A stretch of DNA of 64,000 bases, taken from Paraburkholderia nodosa. GTDB lineage: Bacteria; Pseudomonadota; Gammaproteobacteria; Burkholderiales; Burkholderiaceae. Where the stretch lies: positions 1 through 64,000 of the forward strand of contig NZ_MCNV01000024.1 of NCBI RefSeq assembly GCF_001718195.1, read 5' to 3'. The position numbers were made by a program, and so were the translations under genes. Shown piece after piece: positions 43,506-52,725 of this stretch. Below the pieces are notes generated by a model. That model worked only from the letters and a program-made list of their open reading frames with translations. It did not search any database and was not told the origin of the DNA. Within the stretch, counting starts at the first letter, position 1. Each line of letters opens with the position of its first letter.

Positions 43506-45089
43506 TCAAAAATTGCCGAAGAACCCGCGCGCCGCGACCATGCAGAACGGCGCGACGATGTCGGCGTGGTAGACCTGAAGCACTGCGGAAAGCCCACCAT
43601 CCGTTGCACCACCCTGAACCGCCTGCGCGGCGACTGCCGCCTTGGCCTGAGCGAAGCCAGCTTTGACCGCGGCAAACGGATCGTTCGCGCCTGGCGCCGA
43701 GTCGACGTCGAGCACGCTGGTCAGGCCCGGCGCGACGTTGGCGTGCTTCCAGTAGGCCTGCTCGATCGCCGCATTGAAAAAGAACACCATCGGGTCGAGG
43801 TGGCCGCCGCATAGCAGCACGGGCGAGTGCGGCACCCAGTTGCGCAGATCGTTGCGCCTGAACGCCTGGCGCAGCGGCTGGGCCGGGCTCGCAGCGGGGG
43901 CCATCGCGGCGGTCGGCGTGGGAAAGGCGCCATCGGGATTGGCGATGGCGTCTTCGAGCATGCTCAGGCGATAGGCATTGCGCACGAGATTCGCGGTGCC
44001 GAATCCCATCGCGAAGAGCGGCGTCAATTCAGCGGGCGCCAGGGGCGGCGCGAGAGGCGGCGTCAACGAAGCGAACTGTGGCGCAGGCGGCGTGCTGCTG
44101 AAGAGCTGCGTTGCGGGCAGTTTGCCTTTGGCGAATAGCGTGTCCATTGACGTGACGCTCGGCAGCAGGTTCTCTATCCCAGGGGCATAGGGCGCCTCAA
44201 AAAAGTCGCCCGGCTTGCGATAGATATTGCCGTAGGCGTGCTGGTAGCTCGTGGTCACCAGCACCGTAAAGATCGTCGAGCCGAGGTCGACCTCGCCCTG
44301 GACGAGGGCATCCGCCATGGCGCCCAGCGCATACGGACCCGAGCCCGGCGCGGAAGCCGTGACGTTGATGCCGGCCGCCTGCAGCGCGCGGTGGGTCGCG
44401 AGCGCCACGTAGCCGCCTTGCGAATATCCAGTGACGAACAGCTTGCCGTTCTCACGCGTCTTGTTTGCCGGGTCGGGAAGGGCCATGGCGAATCGGGCCG
44501 CGCGCAATGAGTCGATCATGTCGGCGGATTGCTGGTCGCCGTTCAGATAGGGGTGATACGGCAAGGGGGAGCCCGAGTAGCCGGCATAGTTGCTAGCCAC
44601 GACGAGATAACCTTGCGCCGCGTAGATCGCCGCCACCGCAATGCCTTCGCCCGCGCCGTCACCGTTGGCCGGGTCCGCTTGAGTAATGTCGGCGATGTTG
44701 TAGTTCCGGTAGGTCGTAGTGCCGTGTGCGTACAGCATGAGCGGACGCGGCCCCGTACACGAGGCGCCGCCGCCGGGGATCATCAGCGCGGCGCTCGACA
44801 TGGTGGGTTCGCCTGCGCCGCCTATCGTGAGGTAGCGGAAGTACTTGATTTCGATGTCGCAGCGCGGCGTGCCGGCGACTTGCAGCAATTGCTGACCCGT
44901 TGCGTTCGTGTTTAGCAGTTTCGTGAAGTCGCTTGCGCTCAGGCGCAAGCTTGTTCTCTGCTCGACTAGCTGGCCGCGGAAAAAACAACTCAAGCCGCTG
45001 CATGTCGAGGCGGCCTGCACGACAACACTGGCACTCGACAAAAGGAAAGTCAGCAGTAGCCAACCCGTCTTAAGCATCGCTCCTCGCAT
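43506..45089 (-). CDS. Secreted lipase-like alpha/beta hydrolase
   Basis: 527 residues from the ATG at 45089 with ggag upstream; ATGs at 45077 and 45170 are alternatives. A Sec signal peptide (LLLTFLLSSASVVVQAA) leads to a mature protein with two early Cys (CSGLSCFF). The nucleophile elbow is VTGYSQGGYVA, and VVASNYAGYSGSPLPYHPY and late CGGHLDPMVFF and YHADIVAPFC supply the other lipase landmarks. It fits the secretory lipase (LIP) family of esterases. Its signal peptide argues against T6SS delivery even though the T6SS genes are close by. Confidence 0.85.
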   Translation of the reverse strand: MRGAMLKTGWLLLTFLLSSASVVVQAASTCSGLSCFFRGQLVEQRTSLRLSASDFTKLLNTNATGQQLLQVAGTPRCDIEIKYFRYLTIGGAGEPTMSSAALMIPGGGASCTGPRPLMLYAHGTTTYRNYNIADITQADPANGDGAGEGIAVAAIYAAQGYLVVASNYAGYSGSPLPYHPYLNGDQQSADMIDSLRAARFAMALPDPANKTRENGKLFVTGYSQGGYVALATHRALQAAGINVTASAPGSGPYALGAMADALVQGEVDLGSTIFTVLVTTSYQHAYGNIYRKPGDFFEAPYAPGIENLLPSVTSMDTLFAKGKLPATQLFSSTPPAPQFASLTPPLAPPLAPAELTPLFAMGFGTANLVRNAYRLSMLEDAIANPDGAFPTPTAAMAPAASPAQPLRQAFRRNDLRNWVPHSPVLLCGGHLDPMVFFFNAAIEQAYWKHANVAPGLTSVLDVDSAPGANDPFAAVKAGFAQAKAAVAAQAVQGGATDGGLSAVLQVYHADIVAPFCMVAARGFFGNF

Positions 45090-45357
45090 TTCACGCTCCG
45101 TTTTTGCTGGTGTTCGGAAAATGGGGCTGCCTTGCAGAGTGAAACGAGTATAGGTAAACGAATTCGGCATTTGCTACTGGTTGTGGGAACAATTTTCCAG
45201 TGAAGTGCTTGATGAAGAGTGTGCGCAGGTGTTTTCCGGATGATTGGGATCCTATGTAATAAAACGTCTATTGTTCATAAAATAAAAGGCGAATTGCGAT
45301 CCGACGGGCTACTATCTACTCAGAAGGATCACACATTCAACTACCAGGAGATTGGCA
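45090..45357. promoter_or_regulatory. Divergent AT-richer intergenic region
   Basis: This 268 bp gap separates the minus-strand lipase from the plus-strand orphan gene. The part at 45255-45300 is markedly AT-rich (aataaaacgtctattgttc, ataaaataaaagg) and probably holds one or both promoters. AGGAG precedes the orphan gene start by 7 bases. No repeat or operator stands out. Confidence 0.4.
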
Positions 45358-45852
45358 ATGCCTCTCGTTTTCTCGAACATCAAGACAGACTGGGACAATG
45401 CGGTCGCATTAGGCGGAATCCTCCCCGCGGCAGCTACCTACGATGACGCGACAGACGAAGGCGGCACCCTTATTTACTTGCCATTCGAGATTCAGAACGA
45501 GGAATATCACATCACCGTACCGCTTGCGAATGGTGGCGTGGCGAATTCCTGCCACGTAACCGCAGAGCGGCCGGCACCCATTCATCTCGATACCAAAAAA
45601 GGGAAGAAAGCCGGGACGACATACACCGTGAAGAACAAGCCGAGCGCGTATTACGATTTTGTTATTAGTGGGGGGGCGGTGCCGAATGTCGTGTTTTCGC
45701 ACACAAGCAAAGTCGAGATCCTCGGAAAGGGGCCTCAGAAAGTCTTCAGTGCTAGTTTTACAGGCGTCCTGACCAACGCGGTGCAGGATATCATGCGCGC
45801 CTTTGCGCTACATATGCTCAGCCTCGGATCGGCGCACGCAACGCCGGGCTGA
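45358..45852 (+). CDS. Hypothetical protein next to T6SS genes
   Basis: 164 residues from the ATG at 45358, with AGGAG 7 bases upstream. There is no signal peptide. The sequence looks beta-rich (IYLPFEIQNEEYHITVPLA, TTYTVKNKPSAYYDFVIS, KVFSASFTGVLT) with a helical end (AVQDIMRAFALHMLSLG). I recognise no family. GC and codon use are lower than in the flanking T6SS genes, and it is an isolated single gene convergent with the PAAR-like gene. It might be a small effector or immunity protein, but that is only a positional guess. Confidence 0.6.
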   Translation: MPLVFSNIKTDWDNAVALGGILPAAATYDDATDEGGTLIYLPFEIQNEEYHITVPLANGGVANSCHVTAERPAPIHLDTKKGKKAGTTYTVKNKPSAYYDFVISGGAVPNVVFSHTSKVEILGKGPQKVFSASFTGVLTNAVQDIMRAFALHMLSLGSAHATPG

Positions 45853-45868
45853 CATTCAGATCGAAGCG

Positions 45869-45900
45869 AGCGATTTCGGACGTATCGCTTTCCCTTTGGC
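45869..45900 (+). terminator. Weak terminator-like hairpin
   Basis: agcgat (45869-45874) and atcgct (45884-45889) form a 6 bp stem with a 9-base loop, followed by a pyrimidine run (ttccctttgg). It sits just past the stop of the orphan gene and before the convergent PAAR-like gene. The stem is short and the T-run interrupted. Confidence 0.35.
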
Positions 45901-45935
45901 GTAGCGCCGGGCGTCCTTGCGTCGCCGACCGCGCC

Positions 45936-46331
45936 CTACGGCACAAGCGTAGTTACCTGCCCCGGCTGCACCACTTTGATCACGCCGCCCCAAATGCAAA
46001 CGAGCGTACCTTGAGCATCCAGCGCCGGCATGGCGCCCAGCGTAACGGTTGGCGCGCCGCCGGGAATCCACGGCGACGGTGTAGCCGGAACGCAGGGCAT
46101 CGGCGTAAACACACCCGGCGCCGCGGCGGTCGCGGCGATCACTGTGGGATTCGCCGGGCTTTGGCACAGCGCGAACGGCGTGATATTGGCGATGGGAATC
46201 GAGTCGGCAATCGTCGCGGCGGGCACGCCGCTCACTAGCACGCGATTGACGGGGAGAACGTTCAGCGTGCCCGGCGCGCCGCCGAACGAGCATTGCAATG
46301 TGGCACCGGCGCAGACTTGCGGACTGGTCAT
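45936..46331 (-). CDS. DUF4280 (PAAR-like) T6SS spike-associated protein
   Basis: 131 residues. It has the DUF4280 pattern: an N-terminal VCAGATLQCSFGGAPGTLNVL, then IANITPFALCQSPANP, ATAAAPGVFTPMPCVPATPSPW, and a C-terminal beta region. DUF4280 proteins resemble PAAR tip proteins, which sharpen the VgrG spike and recruit effectors. It lies downstream of vgrG and the YwqK-type gene in the same direction. It has no C-terminal toxin extension, so it is a tip only. Confidence 0.87.
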   Translation of the reverse strand: MTSPQVCAGATLQCSFGGAPGTLNVLPVNRVLVSGVPAATIADSIPIANITPFALCQSPANPTVIAATAAAPGVFTPMPCVPATPSPWIPGGAPTVTLGAMPALDAQGTLVCIWGGVIKVVQPGQVTTLVP

Positions 46332-46364
46332 GATGTACCTCCTTGTGCGTTGCCTGCGCGAGAA

Positions 46365-46910
46365 TCAGGCCGAAGACGGATTGGCGAGCGACTGCCACCA
46401 TTGTTTCCAGCGCGGCAGCGGCTTGCCGTCCGCCGCTAGCGGGCGGTTGTCGTCGGTATAACGTTTCGCCGCTTCGAGCGGTTTTCCGGCACTGAACGGC
46501 TGCCGCAGAGCGAGGCAACCATTCGGATGGAATCGTTGCAAGACCCCATGCAGCTTGCCGTTGCGGTAATGCGCTTCTTCGAGCAGCGTGCCGTCGGCCA
46601 GCCAGGTGCGCGATACGCCGTGCAGCACGCCGTTCGCGTAGTGCTCCTCGCGCTGGATCTTTCCATCGGGGTGGTAGAAAAGCGCCTTGCCGTCGAGCTT
46701 TCCGTTCGCATACTGCACTTGCGCTGAGGAATTGCCCTCAGGATAGAAATAGGTAGCCGGGCCGCTGAGCACGCCGTTAGCGTAACGCATCATCGCGACG
46801 GGGCGTCCTTCCGTCTCGATGCGCACGGGGCCGTGCAGCGCGCCGCCCAGCGTCGCGCCTTCAATGCGCGTGTCGTCGCGTTCTATCGTGACCGGTCGAA
46901 TCGTCTCCAT
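46365..46910 (-). CDS. YwqK/MORN-2 repeat protein of the T6SS spike module
   Basis: 181 residues built on tandem repeats of about 23 residues (YANGVLSGPATYFYPEG, YANGKLDGKALFYHPDG, YANGVLHGVSRTWLADG, YRNGKLHGVLQRFHPNG), the MORN-2/YwqK family. Such repeats are annotated in places as antitoxins of YwqK type. Here it lies 7 bp after vgrG and 33 bp before the PAAR-like gene. It could be an adaptor or immunity protein, but no partner toxin gene is visible. Confidence 0.85.
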   Translation of the reverse strand: METIRPVTIERDDTRIEGATLGGALHGPVRIETEGRPVAMMRYANGVLSGPATYFYPEGNSSAQVQYANGKLDGKALFYHPDGKIQREEHYANGVLHGVSRTWLADGTLLEEAHYRNGKLHGVLQRFHPNGCLALRQPFSAGKPLEAAKRYTDDNRPLAADGKPLPRWKQWWQSLANPSSA

Positions 46911-46917
46911 GCTCGCC

Positions 46918-48906
46918 TCAGTTGATCTTCACGATGCCGCCCTTGACCACCAGCATGCCGCCGCCGTCCACCGTCTGCTGTACGGCGCCCTTGTTCGTCA
47001 CGCTCTGCGCCTCGTTCGAAAGCGTGCCGTCCGACTTGTTGGTCAGCGACGTCCCGGCCTGATTCGTGAGCGACACGGCGGCCTGATTCGTCAGCGACGC
47101 GTCGCTCTTCGCCGTGAGGTTGCCCGTGCTCTGCAGCGTTAGCGTGCCGCTCACCTTGATGGTGAGGTTGCCGTCCACAGTGAGCGTCATGTTGCCCGTC
47201 ACTGTCTGATCGAGATTGCCGCCCACGGTCCGCGTCTCGTTGCCGCCGGCTTTCACAGTGCGTGCGCCTTTGATGTCGACGGTTTCGTCGCCCGTCTTGA
47301 CGGTCGTGATGCGGTTGCCCTGTTCGACCGTGAGCGTATCGTTGCCTTCCTTGATCGTATGCGCGCGGTCGTTCTTGATCGTGCTCGTTTCGTTGTGGTC
47401 TATGGTCCACGTCGCGTCGTTGATCACCTTGGCGTTCAGGTCCTTTTGCGCCTGCAGGAAGATTTCCTCGCTGTCCTGTTTGTCTTCGAAACGCAATTCG
47501 TTGAAACCGTTGCCGCCTTTCGAGGTATTCGTCTTGATGCCGGATTGCGTCTGGTTGTCGGGCAGCGTATAAGGCGGCAGGTTCGCGCCGTTATACACGC
47601 TGCCCGTAATGAGCGGCCGGTCTGGATCGCCGTCGATGAAAGTCACCACGACTTCGTCGCCCACGCGCGGCATGAACTGCATGCCAAAGCGCTTGCTCGC
47701 CCATGGCTGTGCCACGCGAATCCAGCACGAACTCTGTTCGTCGTTCTGGCCGTCGCGGTCCCAGTGAAACTGAACCTTCACGCGGCCGTACTGATCCGTC
47801 CACAACTCCTCGCCGCTCTTGCCCACCACCGTCGCGGTCTGCGTGGGCATGAAGGGGCGCGGCGTCATACGCGCGGGCCGCCATGTCGTCGCGAACGGAA
47901 ACGCTTCGAAGCGGTTGCGATAACGGTTGTGGTCGGCTTCGTGAATCACGCTGCGTACGACCCATTCGATGTTGGCGTCGCTCGATTCGTGATCGGCCAG
48001 CGTAAAGCGGCAACCCGGCGCCAGCGCGCGGCAGTCGCTTTCGCCAATGAGGATTCGTGTGGGTGCACGCAGCGCGTCTACGCGGTGCCTGGAGAGCGTG
48101 GAGCCATCGCCACTGGTGGCATAGCGCCCTGGGTACTCGTACACGCTATGCCCGTTCGACGCCGCCTGTGCCTGCGAATAGAGCTGCGCGGTCGGCGTCT
48201 CCCACGCGTAGTCGGTATGCGAGAAGAGCCCGGTGGCCGTCTCTTCGACGACCTCGCAATGGACGATCTGCGTCGATTCGCGTGTGCCGCTCGTGCCGCC
48301 TGTGTAGTGCAGTGTTGCGTCGCCGGGCAAGGGCGTGAAGGCGTCGTTGCTGTCGGCAATGACGAGCGTATGGCTGCCCGTATCGTGGCGGAAGAAATAG
48401 AACCAGCCTTCCTCTTCGCAAAGGCGGCTCACGAACGCAAAATCCGATTCCGCGTACTGCACGCACCATTCGCGCGTAGCCGGCGTGCCCGTGATGGAGA
48501 TGGAGTAGTCCGTCAAGCTGTGCCCCCCGAATACGGCCTGGATGATCTCCTGCGCGTTTTTGCCCTGAAATATGCGGTTGTTTCGCGAGAGGGTGAGCAG
48601 CCACAACCACGAACGCAGTTCCAGGGTGAAGTGGCTGGCATCTATCGTCGAGGGCAGCTGCGCGGCGCGCGTGCAAACGGCGTCGATGAGCCGAGGCGAT
48701 TCGCCCCACGCGAGCGAGAGCGTTGCATGGTTGGCCGTCATGCCCGAGAGCGCGGGCGGCGGCAATCCGCCGTGAGCGTGCAGCGTCAGCGTGGTGGGAG
48801 CGTCCAGTGCCTCGCGCGCTTCGAAGCTGGCGGGAAAGAGGGTGCTGAACGCGTTGCCGGTGAGGCTGATGCGCGCATCGGTGTCGGCGGAGATGGGGCG
48901 GTTCAT
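46918..48906 (-). CDS. vgrG: Type VI secretion spike protein VgrG
   Basis: 662 residues. The gp27-like N-terminal region (YSISITGTPATREWCVQYAESDF, LCEEEGWFYFF) is followed by the gp5 OB-fold region (WTDQYGRVKVQFHWDRDG, SCWIRVAQPWAS, GDEVVVTFIDGDPDRP). A long C-terminal beta-helix of short Thr/Asn/Val repeats (LTVDGNLTIKVSGTLTLQS) ends at VVKGGIVKIN, with no effector domain added. It forms the trimeric puncturing tip. It starts 37 bp after the clpV stop. Confidence 0.96.
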   Translation of the reverse strand: MNRPISADTDARISLTGNAFSTLFPASFEAREALDAPTTLTLHAHGGLPPPALSGMTANHATLSLAWGESPRLIDAVCTRAAQLPSTIDASHFTLELRSWLWLLTLSRNNRIFQGKNAQEIIQAVFGGHSLTDYSISITGTPATREWCVQYAESDFAFVSRLCEEEGWFYFFRHDTGSHTLVIADSNDAFTPLPGDATLHYTGGTSGTRESTQIVHCEVVEETATGLFSHTDYAWETPTAQLYSQAQAASNGHSVYEYPGRYATSGDGSTLSRHRVDALRAPTRILIGESDCRALAPGCRFTLADHESSDANIEWVVRSVIHEADHNRYRNRFEAFPFATTWRPARMTPRPFMPTQTATVVGKSGEELWTDQYGRVKVQFHWDRDGQNDEQSSCWIRVAQPWASKRFGMQFMPRVGDEVVVTFIDGDPDRPLITGSVYNGANLPPYTLPDNQTQSGIKTNTSKGGNGFNELRFEDKQDSEEIFLQAQKDLNAKVINDATWTIDHNETSTIKNDRAHTIKEGNDTLTVEQGNRITTVKTGDETVDIKGARTVKAGGNETRTVGGNLDQTVTGNMTLTVDGNLTIKVSGTLTLQSTGNLTAKSDASLTNQAAVSLTNQAGTSLTNKSDGTLSNEAQSVTNKGAVQQTVDGGGMLVVKGGIVKIN

Positions 48907-48943
48907 CGCGAGGGTAGTGTTTCGTGGCCGGTGGTGTGCATCG

Positions 48944-51598
48944 TCATTCGAGCGCCCACTGCGCGAGCGTGCCGACCAGCTCGTTCATCAGCACGTTGTC
49001 GATCTCGCGCGCACCACCCGCGGCGCGGCAGCGCGCGAGCACGGCGTCGATGATCCTGCTGTCGAAGGCGAACTGTTTGCCCGTTGCATCGCGGTACCGC
49101 ATGCGCAGTTGTTCGAGCTTCTTTTCGATGATGGCGCGCAGCACCGTGTCGTCGAGCGCCGCATAAGGCACGGCGGTCATGCGCGCGAGAAACGCCGGGC
49201 GAAACGCGTGCAGCAGTTCTTCGTGCAGCCGCCGCGCAAAGGCGTCGGTGGCAAGCGTTGCGGCAGGCGTATTGAGCAGCAATTCGGCGCCGACGTTGCT
49301 GGTGGCGAGGATCACCGTGTTGCGAAAATCCACCACGAGCCCGGTGCCGTCTTCCATGACGCCCTTGTCGAAGACGTTGTAGAAGGCTTCGAGCACGTCG
49401 ACATGCGCTTTTTCGATTTCGTCGAGCAGGACGACGCTATAAGGGCGCCTGCGCACCGCCTCGGTGAGCTGGCCGCCGCTCGCATAGCCCACATAGCCCG
49501 GCGGCGCGCCGCGCAGCTGCGAGACGGCATGCGCTTCCTGATACGCGGCGAGGTCGATCACGATGAGATTGCGCTCGCCGCCATAGAGTGCATCCGCAAG
49601 GGCGTAGGCCGTCTCTGTCTTGCCGACCCCCGTTGGTCCCACGAGCAGGAAAACGCCTACCGGGCGCAACGGGTCGGCGAGCCCCGCGCGCCAGGCCTGG
49701 ATGCGCATGGCGATGCGGTCGAGCGCCCCGTCTTGCCCCACGATACGCTGCGCGAGACGGCCCTTGAGCGTGCGCACGGCGTGCGCTTCGTCGGCGAGCA
49801 TCTTGCCCACGGGAATGCCGGTCCAGCTTGCGATCACGGCGGCGATGGTTTTCGAGTCCACGCAAACCGGCACCATGGGGTCGTCGTCGCGAATCGCTTC
49901 GAGGCCGCTTTCGAGGCGCGCCAGTTCGGCGGCGAGGTCTTCGCGCGGGTCCGCGGCCTCGTTGTTCTCGTTCGCGTCCGCGTTCTCTGGCGGTTCGTGC
50001 GTGCCTTCGTTGAAAGCATCGCGAGGCGCCGCGTCGAGGGCGGCCAGACTCGCGCGTACCGCGAGAATCTCACGCACGGTAGCGGCTTCGTCACGCCAGC
50101 GTCCCTCAAGCGTCTCGACGAGCGTGGCGTTGTGCGCATGTTCGGCTTCGAGCGCGGCGAGACGCTGCGTGTGATTCGCGCCGAGTACCGTTTCCGTGCG
50201 CAGGCGCAGCAGCTCGTCGTCGAGCGCGCGCTGCCGGTGCCTGGCCGCTTCGAGTTGCGGCGGCGTGTCGTGCTGCGCCAGCGCCACGCGCGCGCAAGCG
50301 GTATCGAGCACGGCGATCGCCTTGTCGGGCAACTGGCGCGCGGAGATGTACCGGTGCGAGAGTTTCACCGCATCGACGATGGCGGCGTCGAGGATCGTCA
50401 CGTTGTGATGCGCTTCGAACTTTTGCGCCAGCGCGCGCAGCATCGCGATGGCCGTCGGCTCGTCGGGCGCCTCGATCTGCACGAGCTGGAAGCGCCGCGC
50501 GAGCGCGGGGTCGCGCTCGAAGTACTTCTTGTATTCGAGCCACGTCGTGGCCGCGATCGTGCGCAGCTCGCCGCGCGCAAGGGCGGGCTTGAGCAGATTG
50601 GCGGCGTCGCTGCCGCCTTCCGCGCCGCCTGCGCCGATCATCGTATGTGCCTCGTCGATGAAGAGCACCACCGGTCGTGGCGAGTGCCGCGCTTCATCGA
50701 TCACGGCGCGCAGACGCCGCTCGAACTCGCCTTTCAGGCCCGCACCCGCCTGCAGCAGCGCGAGGTCGAGCATGCGCAGCGAGACTTCCGCAAGCGGCGG
50801 CGGCACGTCGCCCGCCGCGATGCGCAGCGCGAGACCTTCGACCACGGCCGTCTTGCCCACGCCCGGCGCGCCCACGAGCAACGGGTTGTTCTGTCGCCGC
50901 CGCAACAGGATGTCGAGCGTTTGGCGAATCTCCGCATTGCGTCCGATGATCGGGTCGATGCGTCCGGCCCGCGCTTCGGCGGTGAGGTCGAGCGTGTATT
51001 GGTCGAGCAGGGCGGGCGCTGGCGCCTCGGGCTTGAGGGCACCGGTCAGCACGGGAAGGCTCGCGCTGTCGTCCATGGCCGCTTCGAGCGGTGCGATCGG
51101 CAATGTCGACGCAAGCGGCGACATCGCTTCGATAGGCGCGAGCCAGACACTCATATTGGCGCGCAGCGCGGCGCTCGCCACGCGCAGCAGCGTGGGCGCC
51201 CCATGCACGGCGCGTGCGCGCAGCGTGTCGTTTTCGAGCAGGGCGATAAACAGCGTCGCCGCGCGCACGCGCGGTTGCTGGAGCACGACGGTGGATTGCA
51301 CGAGCGCGTCCTGGAGCCACACGAGCAGGTCGGGCGAGAACGACGGCATGCCCGTGTTGCCGCGCTTGAAGCGCGCGATCGTCATGCGGATCTCGGCGCC
51401 GAGCGCGGCGCGGTCCACGCCGAAGTGCGGCAGCACGCACGCGAGATCGCCGCCCTCGGGTTCGGCGAGCGCGAGCAGCCAGTGTTCGATTTCGACCACG
51501 AAATGTGTTTCGCGCAGGCATTGCTGCGCGGCGCGTTCGAGGGCTTCGCGCGGCTCGCGCTCGAGGCGCGCAACGAGCGTCTTGAGATCGAGCGTCAC
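48944..51598 (-). CDS. clpV: T6SS sheath-recycling AAA+ ATPase ClpV (TssH)
   Basis: 884 residues from the GTG at 51598, which overlaps the tssG stop as GTGA. The order is a Clp-N domain, the first AAA+ module (Walker A GAPGVGKT at 243-250, Walker B VVLFIDEAH), a coiled-coil M domain, the second AAA+ module (GPTGVGKTETAYAL, VVLLDEIEKAH) and a ClpB D2-small domain. It disassembles the contracted TssB/TssC sheath. The frame remains open upstream of the GTG but that part is not ClpV. Confidence 0.96.
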   Translation of the reverse strand: MTLDLKTLVARLEREPREALERAAQQCLRETHFVVEIEHWLLALAEPEGGDLACVLPHFGVDRAALGAEIRMTIARFKRGNTGMPSFSPDLLVWLQDALVQSTVVLQQPRVRAATLFIALLENDTLRARAVHGAPTLLRVASAALRANMSVWLAPIEAMSPLASTLPIAPLEAAMDDSASLPVLTGALKPEAPAPALLDQYTLDLTAEARAGRIDPIIGRNAEIRQTLDILLRRRQNNPLLVGAPGVGKTAVVEGLALRIAAGDVPPPLAEVSLRMLDLALLQAGAGLKGEFERRLRAVIDEARHSPRPVVLFIDEAHTMIGAGGAEGGSDAANLLKPALARGELRTIAATTWLEYKKYFERDPALARRFQLVQIEAPDEPTAIAMLRALAQKFEAHHNVTILDAAIVDAVKLSHRYISARQLPDKAIAVLDTACARVALAQHDTPPQLEAARHRQRALDDELLRLRTETVLGANHTQRLAALEAEHAHNATLVETLEGRWRDEAATVREILAVRASLAALDAAPRDAFNEGTHEPPENADANENNEAADPREDLAAELARLESGLEAIRDDDPMVPVCVDSKTIAAVIASWTGIPVGKMLADEAHAVRTLKGRLAQRIVGQDGALDRIAMRIQAWRAGLADPLRPVGVFLLVGPTGVGKTETAYALADALYGGERNLIVIDLAAYQEAHAVSQLRGAPPGYVGYASGGQLTEAVRRRPYSVVLLDEIEKAHVDVLEAFYNVFDKGVMEDGTGLVVDFRNTVILATSNVGAELLLNTPAATLATDAFARRLHEELLHAFRPAFLARMTAVPYAALDDTVLRAIIEKKLEQLRMRYRDATGKQFAFDSRIIDAVLARCRAAGGAREIDNVLMNELVGTLAQWALE

Positions 51599-52725
51599 GG
51601 CCCGGTACGCCCCGGAACGTCTTCGGGCGCGAGGCGCGTGAGGCGCGCGGGCGCCGATTCCGCGGCGCCGGCCCAGGCGGTCCAGCCGAGCCTCGGCGGC
51701 GCGTGCCGCGAGAGGCGCGCGCGCGGCAATTCGCCCGCGGCGAGCTGCAGTTCGAGATGCACCTTGAGTTCGGCGCCGAACCATTCGGCGGCCAGCGAAT
51801 TCAGTGCTTCGTGAGCGGGCGCGCTGGGCAGGAAGGCTTCGTACTGCGCACGCCTGAGCGGACCCAGCCGCACGCGTATGCCCTGGTGTTCGTCCCAGAT
51901 CCTCGTGCCCGCGACGGCATCCTGACCGAGCCGCCGGTTGCGTCCACCGGAGCCGATCGCCGTGCGGCTCGCCGGAGGCAGCGTGCGCCAGCCGCCTTCG
52001 AACGGCGTCGAGCGCACGTGCACGCGGAAATGATGCAGCACCATGACGTCGAAACCCGCGATCGAGCGTCGACGGTTCGCGAAGAGGCCCGCGCGCGCCA
52101 GCACGGCGCGCAGGTCGAGCGGCTCGGGCGGTATTGCGGCTTCCTGCCCCGCGCGGTTGTACGAGGCGCGCGAGTTCAGCGAGGCGTTGCCCGTCAGCGC
52201 GCGCAGCACGACATCGGCCGAGCGCTGCATCGTGGCGGGCAGCGGCTCGGCGCTGCGGTACTTGCGCTGTGCACGATAGAGCAGCGCCAGCAGCCGGTGC
52301 TGGAAGATGTCGAGATACGCCGCCGCCGAGCGGTCCTTGCGGCGCAGACGGTCCTGCAGCCATTCCTGCCATGCACCGGGTAAGGGGCCGTTCGGGCCGC
52401 CGAGCGCGAACGCGTTGACCTGGAGCTGGGGCGGTCCCGCATGTCCGGAGTGTGCGGATGCTTCTTCGCCCGCCTGAGGCGCAAAGGCGAGCGAGCGCGG
52501 TAAGCCGCGCCGCAATGGCCCGAGCGCGCTCGCCGGAAACGCGGGAGACAGATTGCCGCTCAACGCGAGCGCTTCCTGGCCGGGGTCGAGCCCGGTGCCG
52601 AGCGGCTGCGCGTGCGGCTGCAACAACTCGAGCAGGCGCACGGCCTGCGTGAATTCGAACGCGTGCGGTTCGTCGAACAGCCGCTGCGTCAGAGAACGAG
52701 CGGGCTGCCCATCGTCGGCCGCCAT
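51595..52725 (-). CDS. tssG: T6SS baseplate protein TssG
   Basis: 376 residues from the ATG at 52725, inside the 3' end of tssF (37 bp overlap). The N-terminus FDEPHAFEFTQAVRLLELL and central LDIFQHRLLALLYRAQRKYR are typical of TssG, as is the C-terminal ARLSRHAPPRLGWTAW. It joins TssE, TssF and TssK in the baseplate wedge. The gene also overlaps clpV by 4 bp. The longer open frame upstream is tssF read in another frame. Confidence 0.93.
   Translation of the reverse strand: MAADDGQPARSLTQRLFDEPHAFEFTQAVRLLELLQPHAQPLGTGLDPGQEALALSGNLSPAFPASALGPLRRGLPRSLAFAPQAGEEASAHSGHAGPPQLQVNAFALGGPNGPLPGAWQEWLQDRLRRKDRSAAAYLDIFQHRLLALLYRAQRKYRSAEPLPATMQRSADVVLRALTGNASLNSRASYNRAGQEAAIPPEPLDLRAVLARAGLFANRRRSIAGFDVMVLHHFRVHVRSTPFEGGWRTLPPASRTAIGSGGRNRRLGQDAVAGTRIWDEHQGIRVRLGPLRRAQYEAFLPSAPAHEALNSLAAEWFGAELKVHLELQLAAGELPRARLSRHAPPRLGWTAWAGAAESAPARLTRLAPEDVPGRTGP

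Noticed and set aside
43506..45089. Lipase as a T6SS effector
   Set aside because: A clear Sec signal peptide indicates export by the general pathway, not by T6SS.
48791..51814. Very long plus-strand open frame antisense to clpV
   Set aside because: It is Arg/His-rich without domains, and exists because GC-rich codons leave few stops in the opposite strand; clpV on the other strand is unmistakable.
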